From: JANQOZ01 sp038747195
GTDB taxonomy: Bacteria > Pseudomonadota > Gammaproteobacteria > Xanthomonadales > SZUA-38
Length of the DNA: 64,000 bases
NCBI GenBank assembly: GCA_038747195.1
Contig: JBCDKA010000002.1
Location: 26,352-90,351, forward strand
Reading direction: 5' to 3'
Part shown: in pieces, positions 44,728-53,724 of the stretch
How the letters are laid out: the number at the start of each line of letters is the position of its first letter
Numbering within the stretch: position 1 is the first letter of the stretch
Notes under the pieces: model-generated
Database searches by the model: none
Told to the model about the DNA's origin: nothing
Seen by the model: the letters and a program-made list of their open reading frames with translations, nothing else
Translations under genes and position numbers: made by a program

Positions 44728-45777
44728 ATGAAAGTGCTGATCTTCCCATTTCTGCTGCTGGCTTTGGTTCACGCGACCGCCGAGTCCGCCGCATCGACCT
44801 TCACCCTTGGGGGAGACCTCGATCAAGCCATGGCGGATGAGACGTTCAGGCAGGTCACCAGCGTGCTGGTTTCCGTCGATGGTGAGAAGGTCTACGAGGC
44901 GTACTGGGGGGAAGGGAGTGCAACCCAGCTCAACGACACCCGCTCGGCGATGAAAACGCTGGTGGCCATGGCGGTTGGCGCGGCGATTGACGACGGCAGC
45001 CTGGAAGGCGTTGAGTCGACGGCGATGAAGTGGTTTGAAGCCGACATGCCCACACGCTTTCCCTCTCGCTTGAAAAACGAGATCACCGTCCGTGATCTGC
45101 TCACGATGTCCTCGGCGCTCGACTGCAACGACAACGTCTGGGAATCGCCGGGCAACGAAGAACACATGTATCCAGCTCGCCGCTGGACCTATTTTGTGCT
45201 CGACCTCCCTACGCGGAAGGACTACCGGCGTGACGAAGCGGGCCTGGGAGAGTTTGCTTACTGCACTGCCGGCTCGTTTCTGCTCGGTCAGCTGCTGGAG
45301 CGCGCAACTGGGAAGGATGTCGATCGCTATCTGGCAGAGCGCCTTTTCGAGCCGCTAAGCATTACCGAGGTGAACTGGGACCGCTCGCCGTCCGGCGAGA
45401 TCATGACCGGTGGCGGCACCGAACTTAACTCCCGAGATCTGCTCAAGCTGGGCGAGATGCTGTTGAACGGTGGTTCCCACGACGGCGAGCAGGTGCTCTC
45501 AGAGGCCTGGGTCAAGGAAATGATGACCGCCCATCGACAGCCCGGCGAAGATCGGCGGTACGGCTATCAAATCTGGGCGGAGCCGTTTACGTGCGGTGAT
45601 CGGCAGCTCTACGGCTGGTATATGTCAGGCAACGGCGGCAATAAGGTGGCGGTGTTTGCCGAGCTGGACCTGGTGGTTGTGGTGACCGCCACGCTCTACG
45701 GGACGCGTGGTATGCACCAGCAGTCCGCTGACATCATCAACGACTATGTGCTGCCTGGTGTTAGGGGGTGTGGCTAG
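44728..45777 (+). CDS. Exported serine hydrolase of the beta-lactamase/class C esterase family
   Basis: 349 residues from the ATG at 44728 (AGAGG ten bases before). The signal peptide starts MKVLIFPFLLLALVH. The PF00144-type fold is shown by the SxxK motif in TRSAMKTL (Ser73, Lys76), the second motif in EFAYCTAGSFLLGQLLERATGK (Tyr178), and YGYQIWAEPF and MSGNGGNKVAVF, the latter standing in for the KTG/HxG strand. The second motif is Y-C-T where class C enzymes have Y-x-N. Relatives include D-aminopeptidases, esterases and cell-wall peptidases, and true lactamase activity is unlikely. It is divergent from a winged-helix/TPR regulator. Confidence 0.85.
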   Translation: MKVLIFPFLLLALVHATAESAASTFTLGGDLDQAMADETFRQVTSVLVSVDGEKVYEAYWGEGSATQLNDTRSAMKTLVAMAVGAAIDDGSLEGVESTAMKWFEADMPTRFPSRLKNEITVRDLLTMSSALDCNDNVWESPGNEEHMYPARRWTYFVLDLPTRKDYRRDEAGLGEFAYCTAGSFLLGQLLERATGKDVDRYLAERLFEPLSITEVNWDRSPSGEIMTGGGTELNSRDLLKLGEMLLNGGSHDGEQVLSEAWVKEMMTAHRQPGEDRRYGYQIWAEPFTCGDRQLYGWYMSGNGGNKVAVFAELDLVVVVTATLYGTRGMHQQSADIINDYVLPGVRGCG

Positions 45778-45795
45778 GGGTCCGACCAGGGACGC

Positions 45796-46125
45796 TCAGG
45801 TGAAAAGGCAGCCCAGCCCGCCAAAAACCAACGCGCCCAGCGCCAGCAGGATGGCAAAAGGCAGCAGGGCCGGCAGCAGGATGACCCCGATGATCACCGC
45901 AATGATCAGCAGCGGCAGCCCGGCAACCATGACGAGCAGGGTCGAGGCGAAGAGTGCGAGCAGGCCCAGGCAGACGACCACCGCCAGCAGCAGGCCGGCG
46001 GCCTCAGCCAGCGGGTTGTCCCACATCAGTACAGGCATAGGCCCCTGGAAGGCGGTGCCTCCCGACACCAGGGACAAAACAACGTAGACAACGGCGATCA
46101 GGCCAATAACTCTCAGCATGAACAT
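45796..46125 (-). CDS. Small multi-pass membrane protein of unknown function
   Basis: 109 residues, almost wholly hydrophobic, with about three transmembrane helices (residues 5-22, 42-68, 70-104) and a short loop containing MWDNPLAE. No family is recognised. It lies 61 bp after the DUF5989 gene on the same strand and may be the last gene of the TIR-carbamoyltransferase operon. An internal start at MLRVIG, two codons later, is equally possible. Confidence 0.6.
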   Translation of the reverse strand: MFMLRVIGLIAVVYVVLSLVSGGTAFQGPMPVLMWDNPLAEAAGLLLAVVVCLGLLALFASTLLVMVAGLPLLIIAVIIGVILLPALLPFAILLALGALVFGGLGCLFT

Positions 46126-46186
46126 AGTGTCCCGTAGATACTGGGGCCGCGGCCAGTGCCAGAGGTTGATGAACCGAGCGGAAGAT

Positions 46187-46339
46187 CTAAAACAGCGTGT
46201 AGATCAGCGGCGCCAGCGCGGAGCCTTCGCCGAGCACAATGAGCACTCCGAGCAGCACCATCACCAGCACAATCGGCGCCAGCCAGTACTTTTTGCGCAC
46301 CCGCATGAATTTCCAGAGATCGGACAGCAGATCGAACAT
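46187..46339 (-). CDS. DUF5989 family small membrane protein
   Basis: 50 residues, starting MFDLLSDLWKFMRVRKKYWL and ending APLIYTLF, with one transmembrane helix (about 21-37). This is the typical DUF5989 form: an amphipathic start, a basic RVRKKYW patch and one membrane span. Its ATG overlaps the SxtJ stop (TGATG), so it is translationally coupled. DUF5989 genes commonly follow a carbamoyltransferase and SxtJ; the function of the trio is not established. Confidence 0.85.
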   Translation of the reverse strand: MFDLLSDLWKFMRVRKKYWLAPIVLVMVLLGVLIVLGEGSALAPLIYTLF

Positions 46340-46752
46340 CAGAAGGGGTTGTCCAGCGATTTTTCGGTCGTTTGGTCAGACTCGACGCGGTAGCTCTTTG
46401 CGTTACCGTCCAGCCGTCGGTCCAGAGGATCTCGCCTCAGCGCGCGCATGACAAGTGCCGTGGGTACAATCGTCAGAAGGAACACCAGTGTCAAAATCAG
46501 GGGCGTGGTGACCCGGCTCAGCAGCAGTCCAAACCTCATCCAGGCGCGATACAGCGGGTCAAGCGAGGCGGGAGCAACGGTCGACCAGACAACCAGCGCC
46601 AGCGCGACCCCAGCGGGCCAGAAGGGTATCGCCACCTCGCGCAGCCAGGGGATCAGCAGGCCGAAGACCACCAGGATAACCGTCGCCATCGTCCAGCCGA
46701 AGTTGGCGAGCTCCCGAGGTGTCAGGTCGCGAATTTTTGCGCGGCTCGCCAT
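46339..46752 (-). CDS. SxtJ-family membrane protein
   Basis: 137 residues from the ATG at 46752, which overlaps the carbamoyltransferase stop by one base. The start, MASRAKIRDLTPRELANFGW, and the three hydrophobic segments (about 22-40, 44-60, 80-103) fit the SxtJ family. The C-terminal third is charged and cytoplasmic. The name comes from the saxitoxin cluster, but the family is far more widespread beside NodU/CmcH-type carbamoyltransferases. It may anchor that enzyme at the membrane (inference). Confidence 0.82.
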   Translation of the reverse strand: MASRAKIRDLTPRELANFGWTMATVILVVFGLLIPWLREVAIPFWPAGVALALVVWSTVAPASLDPLYRAWMRFGLLLSRVTTPLILTLVFLLTIVPTALVMRALRRDPLDRRLDGNAKSYRVESDQTTEKSLDNPF

Positions 46753-48596
46753 CAGTCGAGTTCCAGGCGTTCGCGCCATGCCGGGTCTTCAGTAAAGGTG
46801 GGCTGGTCCGCCTTGCTCAGCACAAATCGATCGACGATCAGGTAGTCCATCTCGGTGCGCATGAAACAGCGATAGGCGTCCGCCGGCGACTCCACCACGG
46901 GCTCACCGCGCACGTTGAACGACGTATTGACCACCAGCGGGCAGCCCGTTTGATCCTTAAACGCCCGGATCAGCGCGTGATAGCGGGGGTTTTGTTCAGC
47001 GTGCACCGTCTGTACCCGGGCAGAGTAGTCCACGTGGGTCACCGCAGGGATTTCGCTTCGTTTGGTCTGTAAACGGTCGATCCCGCTGAGTGAGTCGGCG
47101 TTTTTGTCCGGCGCTATGCGTCGCGCCTCCGCGACCGGCGCCACAATCAGCATGTAGGGAGACGCTTCGTCCAGTTCAAAATAGTCGCTGGCGTCTTCGG
47201 CCAGCACAGACGGCGCAAAAGGCCGGAACGACTCTCGGTATTTGATCTTGAGGTTCATGACCGACTGCATCGACTCGCTTCGTGGGTCTCCCAGGATCGA
47301 TCGACCCCCGAGCGCCCGCGGCCCATATTCCATCTTCCCCTGAAACCAGCCGAGCACGTTCTGCTCAGCGAGAAGCTGGGCGCCGCGCCCGGCGATCGCT
47401 TCTTCGTCCAGCCGTTCGTAGACGGCGCCGAATTCATCAAGCTGCGACTCTATCTCCGCCTCGGTGTAGGCCGGCCCCAGATAGCTGCCCTGCATGGTGT
47501 CAGCGGCGGGCGTCGGCTTCGGTGTTGCGTCATGATCTTCATGCCAGGCGACCAGTGCCGCACCCAGGGCGCCGCCGGCATCCCCCGCAGCGGGCTGAAT
47601 CCACAGCCCGTCGAAAGGGCCTTCCCGAAGGACGCGGCCGTTGGCCACGCAGTTCAGCGCCACGCCGCCTGCCAGACAGAGGTTGCTGGCGCTTGTCTCA
47701 TCGAAGACAGTCTTTGCCAGGCGAAGGACCACTTCCTCGGTGACGGCCTGGATCGATGCCGCCAGATCCATCTCCCGCTGGGTAATTTCACTTTCCGGCG
47801 CTCGTGGTGGGCCGCCAAACAGTTCGTCGAAGCGCGGGCTGGTCATGGTTAAGCCCGTACAGTAGTTGAAGTACTGCATGTCGAGCCGGAAGGTGCCATC
47901 GGGTTTCAGGTCGAGGAGATGATCGGTAATAAGCCGCTCAAACTTCGGTTCACCGTAGGGCGCCAGCCCCATCAGCTTGTATTCCCCGGAGTTCACCTTA
48001 AAGCCGGTGTAGTAGGTAAACGCGGAATAAAGCAGGCCAAGCGAGTGCGGGAAATCGATTTCCCAAAGTGGCGTGAGCTCCTTTCCCTGGCCACGCCAGA
48101 CCGAGGTTGTCGCCCACTCGCCGACGCCGTCGATGCACAGGACCGCCGCGTCGTCGAAGGGGCTCGGGTAGAAAGCAGAAGCGGCGTGCGACTGGTGATG
48201 TTCAGCAAAACGCAGTCGCGGAATCTCCGTTTTCTTGCAGCCGCCGATCTCCGCCAGCGCAACCTTAAGCGTGTTTTTGAGGTACAGCTTCTCCTTAAGC
48301 CAGATGGGCATAGCGGTCAGAAATGACCTTAAGCCCCGCGGTGCATAGCTCAGATAGGTTTCAAGCAGCCGTTCAAATTTCACCAGAGGTTTGTCGTAGA
48401 ACACCACCTGATCGAGGTCATGCAGGCTGATGCCGGTCTCCTTGAGCGCTCGCCGTAGCGCCAGCGCGGGAAACGCGGCATCGTGCTTTTTTCGGCTGAA
48501 CCGCTCTTCCTGGGCGGCAAACAGGATCTCCCCGTCACCCAGCAGCGCCACCGCACTGTCGTGGTAGTACGCCGATATGCCCAGTATGTATTTCAA
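46752..48596 (-). CDS. NodU/CmcH-type carbamoyltransferase
   Basis: 614 residues. The N-terminal ASKHA-like part starts MKYILGISAYYHDSAVALL and carries EERFSRKKHD, the metal-binding HHQSHAASAF and CIDGVGEWATT. The middle has LCLAGGVALNCVANGRV and the C-terminal domain has LGWFQGKMEYGPRALGGRSIL and FNVRGEPVVESPADAYRCFMRT. Both halves of the family (Kae1-like and YrdC-like) are present, so it should transfer carbamoyl from carbamoyl phosphate through an adenylate. The acceptor is unknown: sugars, antibiotics and lipids are precedents. It starts 6 bp after the TIR protein gene and overlaps SxtJ. Confidence 0.92.
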   Translation of the reverse strand: MKYILGISAYYHDSAVALLGDGEILFAAQEERFSRKKHDAAFPALALRRALKETGISLHDLDQVVFYDKPLVKFERLLETYLSYAPRGLRSFLTAMPIWLKEKLYLKNTLKVALAEIGGCKKTEIPRLRFAEHHQSHAASAFYPSPFDDAAVLCIDGVGEWATTSVWRGQGKELTPLWEIDFPHSLGLLYSAFTYYTGFKVNSGEYKLMGLAPYGEPKFERLITDHLLDLKPDGTFRLDMQYFNYCTGLTMTSPRFDELFGGPPRAPESEITQREMDLAASIQAVTEEVVLRLAKTVFDETSASNLCLAGGVALNCVANGRVLREGPFDGLWIQPAAGDAGGALGAALVAWHEDHDATPKPTPAADTMQGSYLGPAYTEAEIESQLDEFGAVYERLDEEAIAGRGAQLLAEQNVLGWFQGKMEYGPRALGGRSILGDPRSESMQSVMNLKIKYRESFRPFAPSVLAEDASDYFELDEASPYMLIVAPVAEARRIAPDKNADSLSGIDRLQTKRSEIPAVTHVDYSARVQTVHAEQNPRYHALIRAFKDQTGCPLVVNTSFNVRGEPVVESPADAYRCFMRTEMDYLIVDRFVLSKADQPTFTEDPAWRERLELD

Positions 48597-48602
48597 TGAG
48601 GA

Positions 48603-50864
48603 CTAGCCGTCGCGGCCGAGAATCTGCCGGAAGCGAGGGGTGTCGCGAAAGGCGGCAAAATCCGGGTGATGGGTAAAGCGGATGCCGTCATAGCTCGATG
48701 GCGTTTGCAGAAGAAAAGCCATTTGATCGAGCGCCTCGTCGACTCGCCCGAGGACCGCCATAATCTCCATGAGCTGGTAGCCAACCTCCATCGCGAGCAG
48801 CGGATCTTTCTCCGAAGGCATCAGCGCCGCACCTTGCTGTGCGTGCTCAAAGGCGAGCTGTGCCTCCTCAAGCTCGGCATAAGTCTTGCCCAGCGCCAGA
48901 TGAATACGAAAGTCTTCTGGGCTTTCCTCAAGCTTCGACACCAGGTGGGTCAGGGCAGACTCCAGCCGGGTCCTGGCTTCCTCGGGTCGTTGCAGCCGCC
49001 TCAGAACCATACCCGCCAGATAGTCGGTTAACACGTAGTGGGCCTGCAGCGGGAAGACGGTTCTGGGAGAGTTCAGTACCCGGTCCAAAGCGGCCTGCGG
49101 GTCACCTTCGTAAAGGTGCTGGTAGAACCACGGATAAACGGTAAAACCCGACCGCGGGTTGGGGAAGGACTCCAGCATCGCCCGGCCTCCTTCGAGATCA
49201 CCTTCTTCTCCACGGCACCAGATGGCAAAGAGGCTGAATAGCGGCGCCGTTTCGCTGCCCGGCGCCAGTTCGCGCGTCCGGCCCAGGAGCCTTATCCCTT
49301 CGTCATAGTCATCGAGCAGAACTTGGGTCCAGCCCGTTTCGAGCGTCATCCGGGCGTTGAGCGGGTCCAGGGTCAACGTCTTTTGCAGCATCTGAAGTGC
49401 GGATTTTGTGAGGCCCTGGCGGCGCCAGATGAATCCCATGCGCTGCAGCACCTCGGGGTCGTTAGGCCGGGAGTCCAGCAACCCTGCGAGAATGTCTTGA
49501 GCGCGGTCGTAGTCGCGCAGGCGATAATGATAGTCGGCCTCCAGCAGCATCGTGGCAGGGAGGTTAGGGGAGAGCGTCTGAGCTTTTTCGATCCGAGACA
49601 GGGCCGTGTCCAATCGCTCAGGTGTGAAGTCATAGCCGTTCCAGTAAAGCCCCATATCGGCGCCCGCCAGTTCCAGCCAGGCTTCGGGAAAGTTTGGGTC
49701 GAGTCGCGTGGCCTGCTCCAGGAGCTGATGCGCCTCCCGAAAGCGATCCTCGGAACCATGGCCCGTGCCGATTCGGTGCCGGCCCTGCAGGTAAGCTTCG
49801 AATGCCAGCGCGTTGTGGCTCTCCCAGCGCCTAACCTGCTCCCGTTCTGCCTGGGACAGCGACACATTCAGCCCTTCGATCACCTTCGAGGCAATATCGG
49901 ACTGCATCTTCAGGAGGTCGCTCATCGGTTGATCAAGCTGGCCGCTCCATAGCAACCTGTTGTCAGACGCCTGCGTCAGTTCGGCGTTGACTCGAACCTG
50001 TCGGGCGTCTCCCGATTCATTCGACCAGCGCACGCTCCCCGAGAGCAAATAGTCGGCTCCCACCGTCTTGGCGAGCTCGTCGGAGGGCACCCCCTGAGCC
50101 TCGAGCTGCCGCACGCTGTTGGGGCCAATGACCGACAGAAAGCGGAGTCCAGACAGCCGGCTGTTCAGCTCGGCCGAGATACCCTCAGAAAAAACGTTGT
50201 CTGCCGCTTCGCCGATGTTGGTGAAGCTCAAGATGGCGAGTTTGGGGGTCGGCGCCGTCGACGAATCAGGCGCAGGCTCCGGCGTTGTAGCTGCGGGAGA
50301 GGCCGAGCTGGGTTCGGCGTCGCGCTGCCAGGGCAAACCGTCAGGCAGCACCTTCCAGATGAGTATGCCCACAGCTAGCCCGATGGCGGTAGACCAGGTC
50401 AGCTTCTTGCCGGAGGCGGACGTTCGGTTTGCGCCAACCGCTGACGTTGCCGCGGCGGGCGGTGCATCATCAGGGTCGCCAAGCCGGGCGCGGATCGCGG
50501 CGAGCACCTCCTCGATGGCTGCGCGATCTGTCTGCCCATTCCAGCGGGAAAGATCAATACAGTGAAACTGGCGGAAGCCGATTGGCGGTTCGCTGCCGTC
50601 GAGGCTCAAGGCAATGAGTTTGCCGGCGTCCGCAGCTACCGAAGCCTCATCCTTGACCCATCGCGAGCCGGTAGAGGCGCTGGACCAGGCGACCAGCACG
50701 GCACCGGCCGCGCCGAGCTCACGCTCGATATCGGCGGAAAACTCGTCGCCGCCGACCAGCCGCCGATCCCACCAGATCGAGTAATCGTGCGCCGCCAGCG
50801 CTTGCGCCAGCTGTTCGATTCGGTCGCGGTCACTGCGCGCGTAGGAGATGAACAGATCGGCCAA
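48603..50864 (-). CDS. TIR-domain protein with transmembrane helix, FlgO/TolB-like module and TPR repeats
   Basis: 753 residues from a TTG at 50864 with AGGAAAG eight bases upstream and no in-frame ATG before the TIR fold. The TIR domain (1-125) begins LFISYARSDRDRIEQLAQAL and includes SIWWDRRLVGGDEF and SRWVKDEASVA with Glu73, at the position of the catalytic glutamate of TIR NADases. A transmembrane helix (about 155-173) and a Pro/Ala-rich linker lead to LAILSFTNIGEAADNVFSEGI and GADYLLSGSV (about 215-340), the module that follows winged helices in one-component regulators. About ten TPRs complete it. It starts an operon with the carbamoyltransferase. Signalling or NAD-consuming defence are both possible. 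Confidence 0.85.
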   Translation of the reverse strand: MADLFISYARSDRDRIEQLAQALAAHDYSIWWDRRLVGGDEFSADIERELGAAGAVLVAWSSASTGSRWVKDEASVAADAGKLIALSLDGSEPPIGFRQFHCIDLSRWNGQTDRAAIEEVLAAIRARLGDPDDAPPAAATSAVGANRTSASGKKLTWSTAIGLAVGILIWKVLPDGLPWQRDAEPSSASPAATTPEPAPDSSTAPTPKLAILSFTNIGEAADNVFSEGISAELNSRLSGLRFLSVIGPNSVRQLEAQGVPSDELAKTVGADYLLSGSVRWSNESGDARQVRVNAELTQASDNRLLWSGQLDQPMSDLLKMQSDIASKVIEGLNVSLSQAEREQVRRWESHNALAFEAYLQGRHRIGTGHGSEDRFREAHQLLEQATRLDPNFPEAWLELAGADMGLYWNGYDFTPERLDTALSRIEKAQTLSPNLPATMLLEADYHYRLRDYDRAQDILAGLLDSRPNDPEVLQRMGFIWRRQGLTKSALQMLQKTLTLDPLNARMTLETGWTQVLLDDYDEGIRLLGRTRELAPGSETAPLFSLFAIWCRGEEGDLEGGRAMLESFPNPRSGFTVYPWFYQHLYEGDPQAALDRVLNSPRTVFPLQAHYVLTDYLAGMVLRRLQRPEEARTRLESALTHLVSKLEESPEDFRIHLALGKTYAELEEAQLAFEHAQQGAALMPSEKDPLLAMEVGYQLMEIMAVLGRVDEALDQMAFLLQTPSSYDGIRFTHHPDFAAFRDTPRFRQILGRDG

Positions 50865-50893
50865 CGAATATCTTTCCTGTGAGATGGACTTAT

Positions 50894-50899
50894 ATTGTA
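50894..50899 (-). promoter_or_regulatory. Candidate -10 of the TIR-carbamoyltransferase operon
   Basis: TACAAT on the minus strand lies about 30 bp before the TTG start, giving a short leader with AGGAAAG. No good -35 hexamer is visible at the right spacing, so an activator or another sigma factor may be needed. Confidence 0.35.
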
Positions 50900-51050
50900 G
50901 CGGGTTCGTCCGCGCGTAAGGCCTCTAGCGGCAGCTTTGTCTTGTAGTTCTGCGTGCGGCGGATTGATCGGTTCGCTAGACTCTCGTCCTATGCTGATTT
51001 TCGGTTTCGCCGATCGCACGATTCGCGAACACGCCGTCAGGGGTCGCGCG

Positions 51051-52736
51051 ATGCCGCTTTGGTGGGCAGTCGCAGTTGCCGCAGCATTGACGGTCGTGGC
51101 GTGCGGTCTCACGCCCCCGGAGGCTCCCGAGACTCCCGGTCAACCCAATTTCCTGGTCATCGTGGCCGACGACCTGGGCTTTTCTGACCTGGGCCTCATG
51201 GGCAGTGAAATCCGCACCCCAAACCTGGACGCGCTGGCCGCAACGGGGACGGTGCTTACCAACTTTCACGTCGCGCCAACCTGCTCTCCAACCCGCGCTA
51301 TGCTTCTGACCGGCGTGGACACGCATCCCGCGGGCCTGGGAACCATGAGCGGGGAGCAAAGCGTGGAACAGATTGGCCAACCGGGTTACGAGGGGGTGAT
51401 GAGCGATCGGGTGGTCACCGTAGCGACGCTACTGCGCGAGGCTGGGTACCAAACCTATCACGTTGGCAAATGGCATCTCGGCGCGGAACCAGGGCAGCAG
51501 CCCACCGATCGGGGGTTCGAGCGGTCGTTCGGCCCGGCCCGCGGGGGCGCCAGCCACTTCAGCGATCAGCTGCGCATGTTCTTTGACGACGAAGAGAACT
51601 CCCGGGCGCTCTACCTGGAGGACGGCAAGCCGGTCGAGCGCCTGCCGGAGGATTTCTTTTCCAGTGAGAGCTACACCGACAAGCTGATCGCTCAGCTGGA
51701 AGGCGGCCGGGGCGACGGCCGGCCGTTCTTTGCTTATGCCTCGTACACGGCGCCACACTGGCCCCTGCAGGTGCCGGACGAATGGCTCGATCGCTACGCT
51801 GGCACCTACGACGCGGGCTGGGACACGCTGCGGGCCCGTCGCGTGGCTGCGCTCAGAGATCGTGGCCTGATTCCAGACAACACCCAGTCGCCCGACCTGG
51901 TTGCCTGGGAAGATCCGTGGCATACCCTGACGCCTGTGAAGCAGCGCCACGCCTCACGACGGATGGAGCTCTACGCAGCGATGGTCGAAAACCTCGATCA
52001 TCATATTGGACGGCTGCTGGCCTACCTCACGCAATCCGGCCAGTTCGACAACACGCTCATCGTCTTTCTCTCCGATAACGGCGCCGAGGGAAACCTGGTC
52101 AACCGGATCGCCGCCGACTGGAACTGGGTCGAGCGACGCTTCGACAATCGGCTGGAGAACCTGGGCCGTCGCGGGTCATACGTGTTTACCGGACCGGGTT
52201 GGGCGCAGGCCTCCACCGCGCCGTTTGGCTACTACAAGGCATTCCCCTCTGAAGGCGGTACGCGAACGCCCGCCATTTTCAGCGGTGTTGGCGTGAATGG
52301 CGGCATTACCAGCCAATCGTTTGCTACGGTGAAAGACCTGACGCCTACCTTGCTGGATCTCGCTGGTGTTCCCAGGCCACGAGGTCTGTTCAACGGCAGA
52401 GCGGTAGCGTCAATTGAGGGAAGCAGCCTTGCGCCGCTGCTCTCGGGCGCCACAAACCGGGTGCACAATACGGACTATGAAGTGGGCTGGGAGCTGTTCG
52501 GACGGCGGGCGATGCGGGTTGGCGACTGGAAAATCCTTTGGCTCTACGAACCCTACGGAGAGGGCCGGTGGTGGCTATTCGATCTGGCCTCAGATCCCGC
52601 GGAAACCAACGACCTCTCCCGGGACCGCCCGGAAAAGCTTGCCGAGATGGTTGCTGCCTGGGACCGATACGCAGCGGCTAATCAGGTGGTATTGCCGGCG
52701 AGCGACGCCGGCTACGGCCGCGAGGACCCGTGGTAG
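51051..52736 (+). CDS. Lipoprotein sulfatase (type I, formylglycine-dependent)
   Basis: 561 residues from the ATG at 51051 (AGGGG seven bases upstream), with a lipoprotein signal MPLWWAVAVAAALTVVAC; the frame opens earlier at 50937 without a signal. The alkaline phosphatase-superfamily sulfatase domain starts NFLVIVADDLGFSDLG (metal-binding aspartates) and has the modification motif CSPTRAMLLTG with Cys78, which would become formylglycine. HVGKWHLG, ASYTAPHWPLQ and FLSDNGAEGN complete the active site. Members remove sulfate from arylsulfates or sulfated polysaccharides. No sulfatase-maturing enzyme is in the window, so it must be encoded elsewhere. Confidence 0.9.
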   Translation: MPLWWAVAVAAALTVVACGLTPPEAPETPGQPNFLVIVADDLGFSDLGLMGSEIRTPNLDALAATGTVLTNFHVAPTCSPTRAMLLTGVDTHPAGLGTMSGEQSVEQIGQPGYEGVMSDRVVTVATLLREAGYQTYHVGKWHLGAEPGQQPTDRGFERSFGPARGGASHFSDQLRMFFDDEENSRALYLEDGKPVERLPEDFFSSESYTDKLIAQLEGGRGDGRPFFAYASYTAPHWPLQVPDEWLDRYAGTYDAGWDTLRARRVAALRDRGLIPDNTQSPDLVAWEDPWHTLTPVKQRHASRRMELYAAMVENLDHHIGRLLAYLTQSGQFDNTLIVFLSDNGAEGNLVNRIAADWNWVERRFDNRLENLGRRGSYVFTGPGWAQASTAPFGYYKAFPSEGGTRTPAIFSGVGVNGGITSQSFATVKDLTPTLLDLAGVPRPRGLFNGRAVASIEGSSLAPLLSGATNRVHNTDYEVGWELFGRRAMRVGDWKILWLYEPYGEGRWWLFDLASDPAETNDLSRDRPEKLAEMVAAWDRYAAANQVVLPASDAGYGREDPW

Positions 52737-52752
52737 GCCGTGTGTGACTTGC

Positions 52753-53673
52753 CTAGGTCCTTGAATCAAAAAGCATCTTCCTCGCCAGCACCCGTTCGGT
52801 GATCGCATCGGATACGGCGCGGATCCGGGCGCTGTGTTTGAGCTCCTCATGAGTCACCAGCCATAGTTCAGAGCGGTGCACGTCCATCTCCGGCAGCACC
52901 CGCACCAGGTCCTCGTGCATGCTGGCCCAGCGGCTGGAAAGCACCGCAAGCCCATAGCCGGCTCGCGCCGCCGACATCTGCGCCGTTGGGCTGTTGGTCG
53001 TGAACACCGTTCGCCCGAGGCGCCGAGGGAGCGGCGAATCGTCCGAAAAGGCAATGCTGGTAGACCCGTCCGGCAGCACCAGCCCGACAAATTCGTGGCG
53101 CTCCAGATCATCGGGACTGTCGACTGGTCCTTTGGTATCCAGGTAGCTGCGCGACCCGTAGAGCCCAAACGTGACGTCAATCAGGCGGCGCACGATCAGG
53201 TCCGGTTGCGTCGGTCGGCCGAGGCGCAGAGCGATGTCCGCTTCGCGGTGCACCAGATCCAGCGCACGGCTTTCAACCTTAATGTTCAGCACAATATCCG
53301 GGTACTCACGGTGAAAATCCGCCAGCTCCGGCGCCAGCCAGTCGGTCCCGATACCTTCGGTGGCGGTGATGGTCACCTCTCCAGAAAGGCCCCGCGACTC
53401 GACATCCACGGCCCGCTCGATGGCGTTCATCTCCCGATCCATTCGCTCCGCGCTTTCCAAGATGGCGTTGCCGGCGTCGGTCAGCTCCAGCCGCCGGCCG
53501 CCACGTACAAAGAGGGTGGCGTCGAGGCGTTGCTCCAGCGACTGGAGGCGTCGCCCGAGCGTGGGCTGCGACATGCCGACCTGCTCGGCGGCCGCGGACA
53601 GGTTCCCGTGACGCGCAATGGCCAGAAAGAGGGCGATGTCAGTCCAACTGTTGATGGCGTCTTTTTTATTCAT
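52753..53673 (-). CDS. LysR-family transcriptional regulator
   Basis: 306 residues. The N-terminal winged helix (about 10-68: FLAIARHGNLSAAAEQVGMSQPTLGRRLQSLEQRL, then LFVRGGRRLELTDAG) is followed by a periplasmic-binding-protein-like effector domain (about 95-300: VTITATEGIGTDWLAP, LDLVHREADIALRLG, SAARAGYGLAVL). It is divergent from the small TPR protein at 53761 and convergent with the sulfatase gene, 16 bp apart. The usual model would be regulation of the divergent gene and of itself through the AT-rich region at 53669-53760. The inducer is unknown. Confidence 0.92.
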   Translation of the reverse strand: MNKKDAINSWTDIALFLAIARHGNLSAAAEQVGMSQPTLGRRLQSLEQRLDATLFVRGGRRLELTDAGNAILESAERMDREMNAIERAVDVESRGLSGEVTITATEGIGTDWLAPELADFHREYPDIVLNIKVESRALDLVHREADIALRLGRPTQPDLIVRRLIDVTFGLYGSRSYLDTKGPVDSPDDLERHEFVGLVLPDGSTSIAFSDDSPLPRRLGRTVFTTNSPTAQMSAARAGYGLAVLSSRWASMHEDLVRVLPEMDVHRSELWLVTHEELKHSARIRAVSDAITERVLARKMLFDSRT

Positions 53674-53724
53674 TAATGAATGATAAATATAAATTTATGA
53701 CATTGCTATGCTTTGGCGAATATT
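53669..53724. promoter_or_regulatory. AT-rich divergent control region with palindrome TTCATTAATGAA
   Basis: A perfect 12-bp palindrome at 53669-53680 covers the LysR start codon, and AT-rich sequence follows. A promoter for the TPR gene can be read as ATGACA (53697-53702), 16 bp, AATATT (53719-53724). Position and composition are typical for LysR-controlled divergent promoters. Confidence 0.5.
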
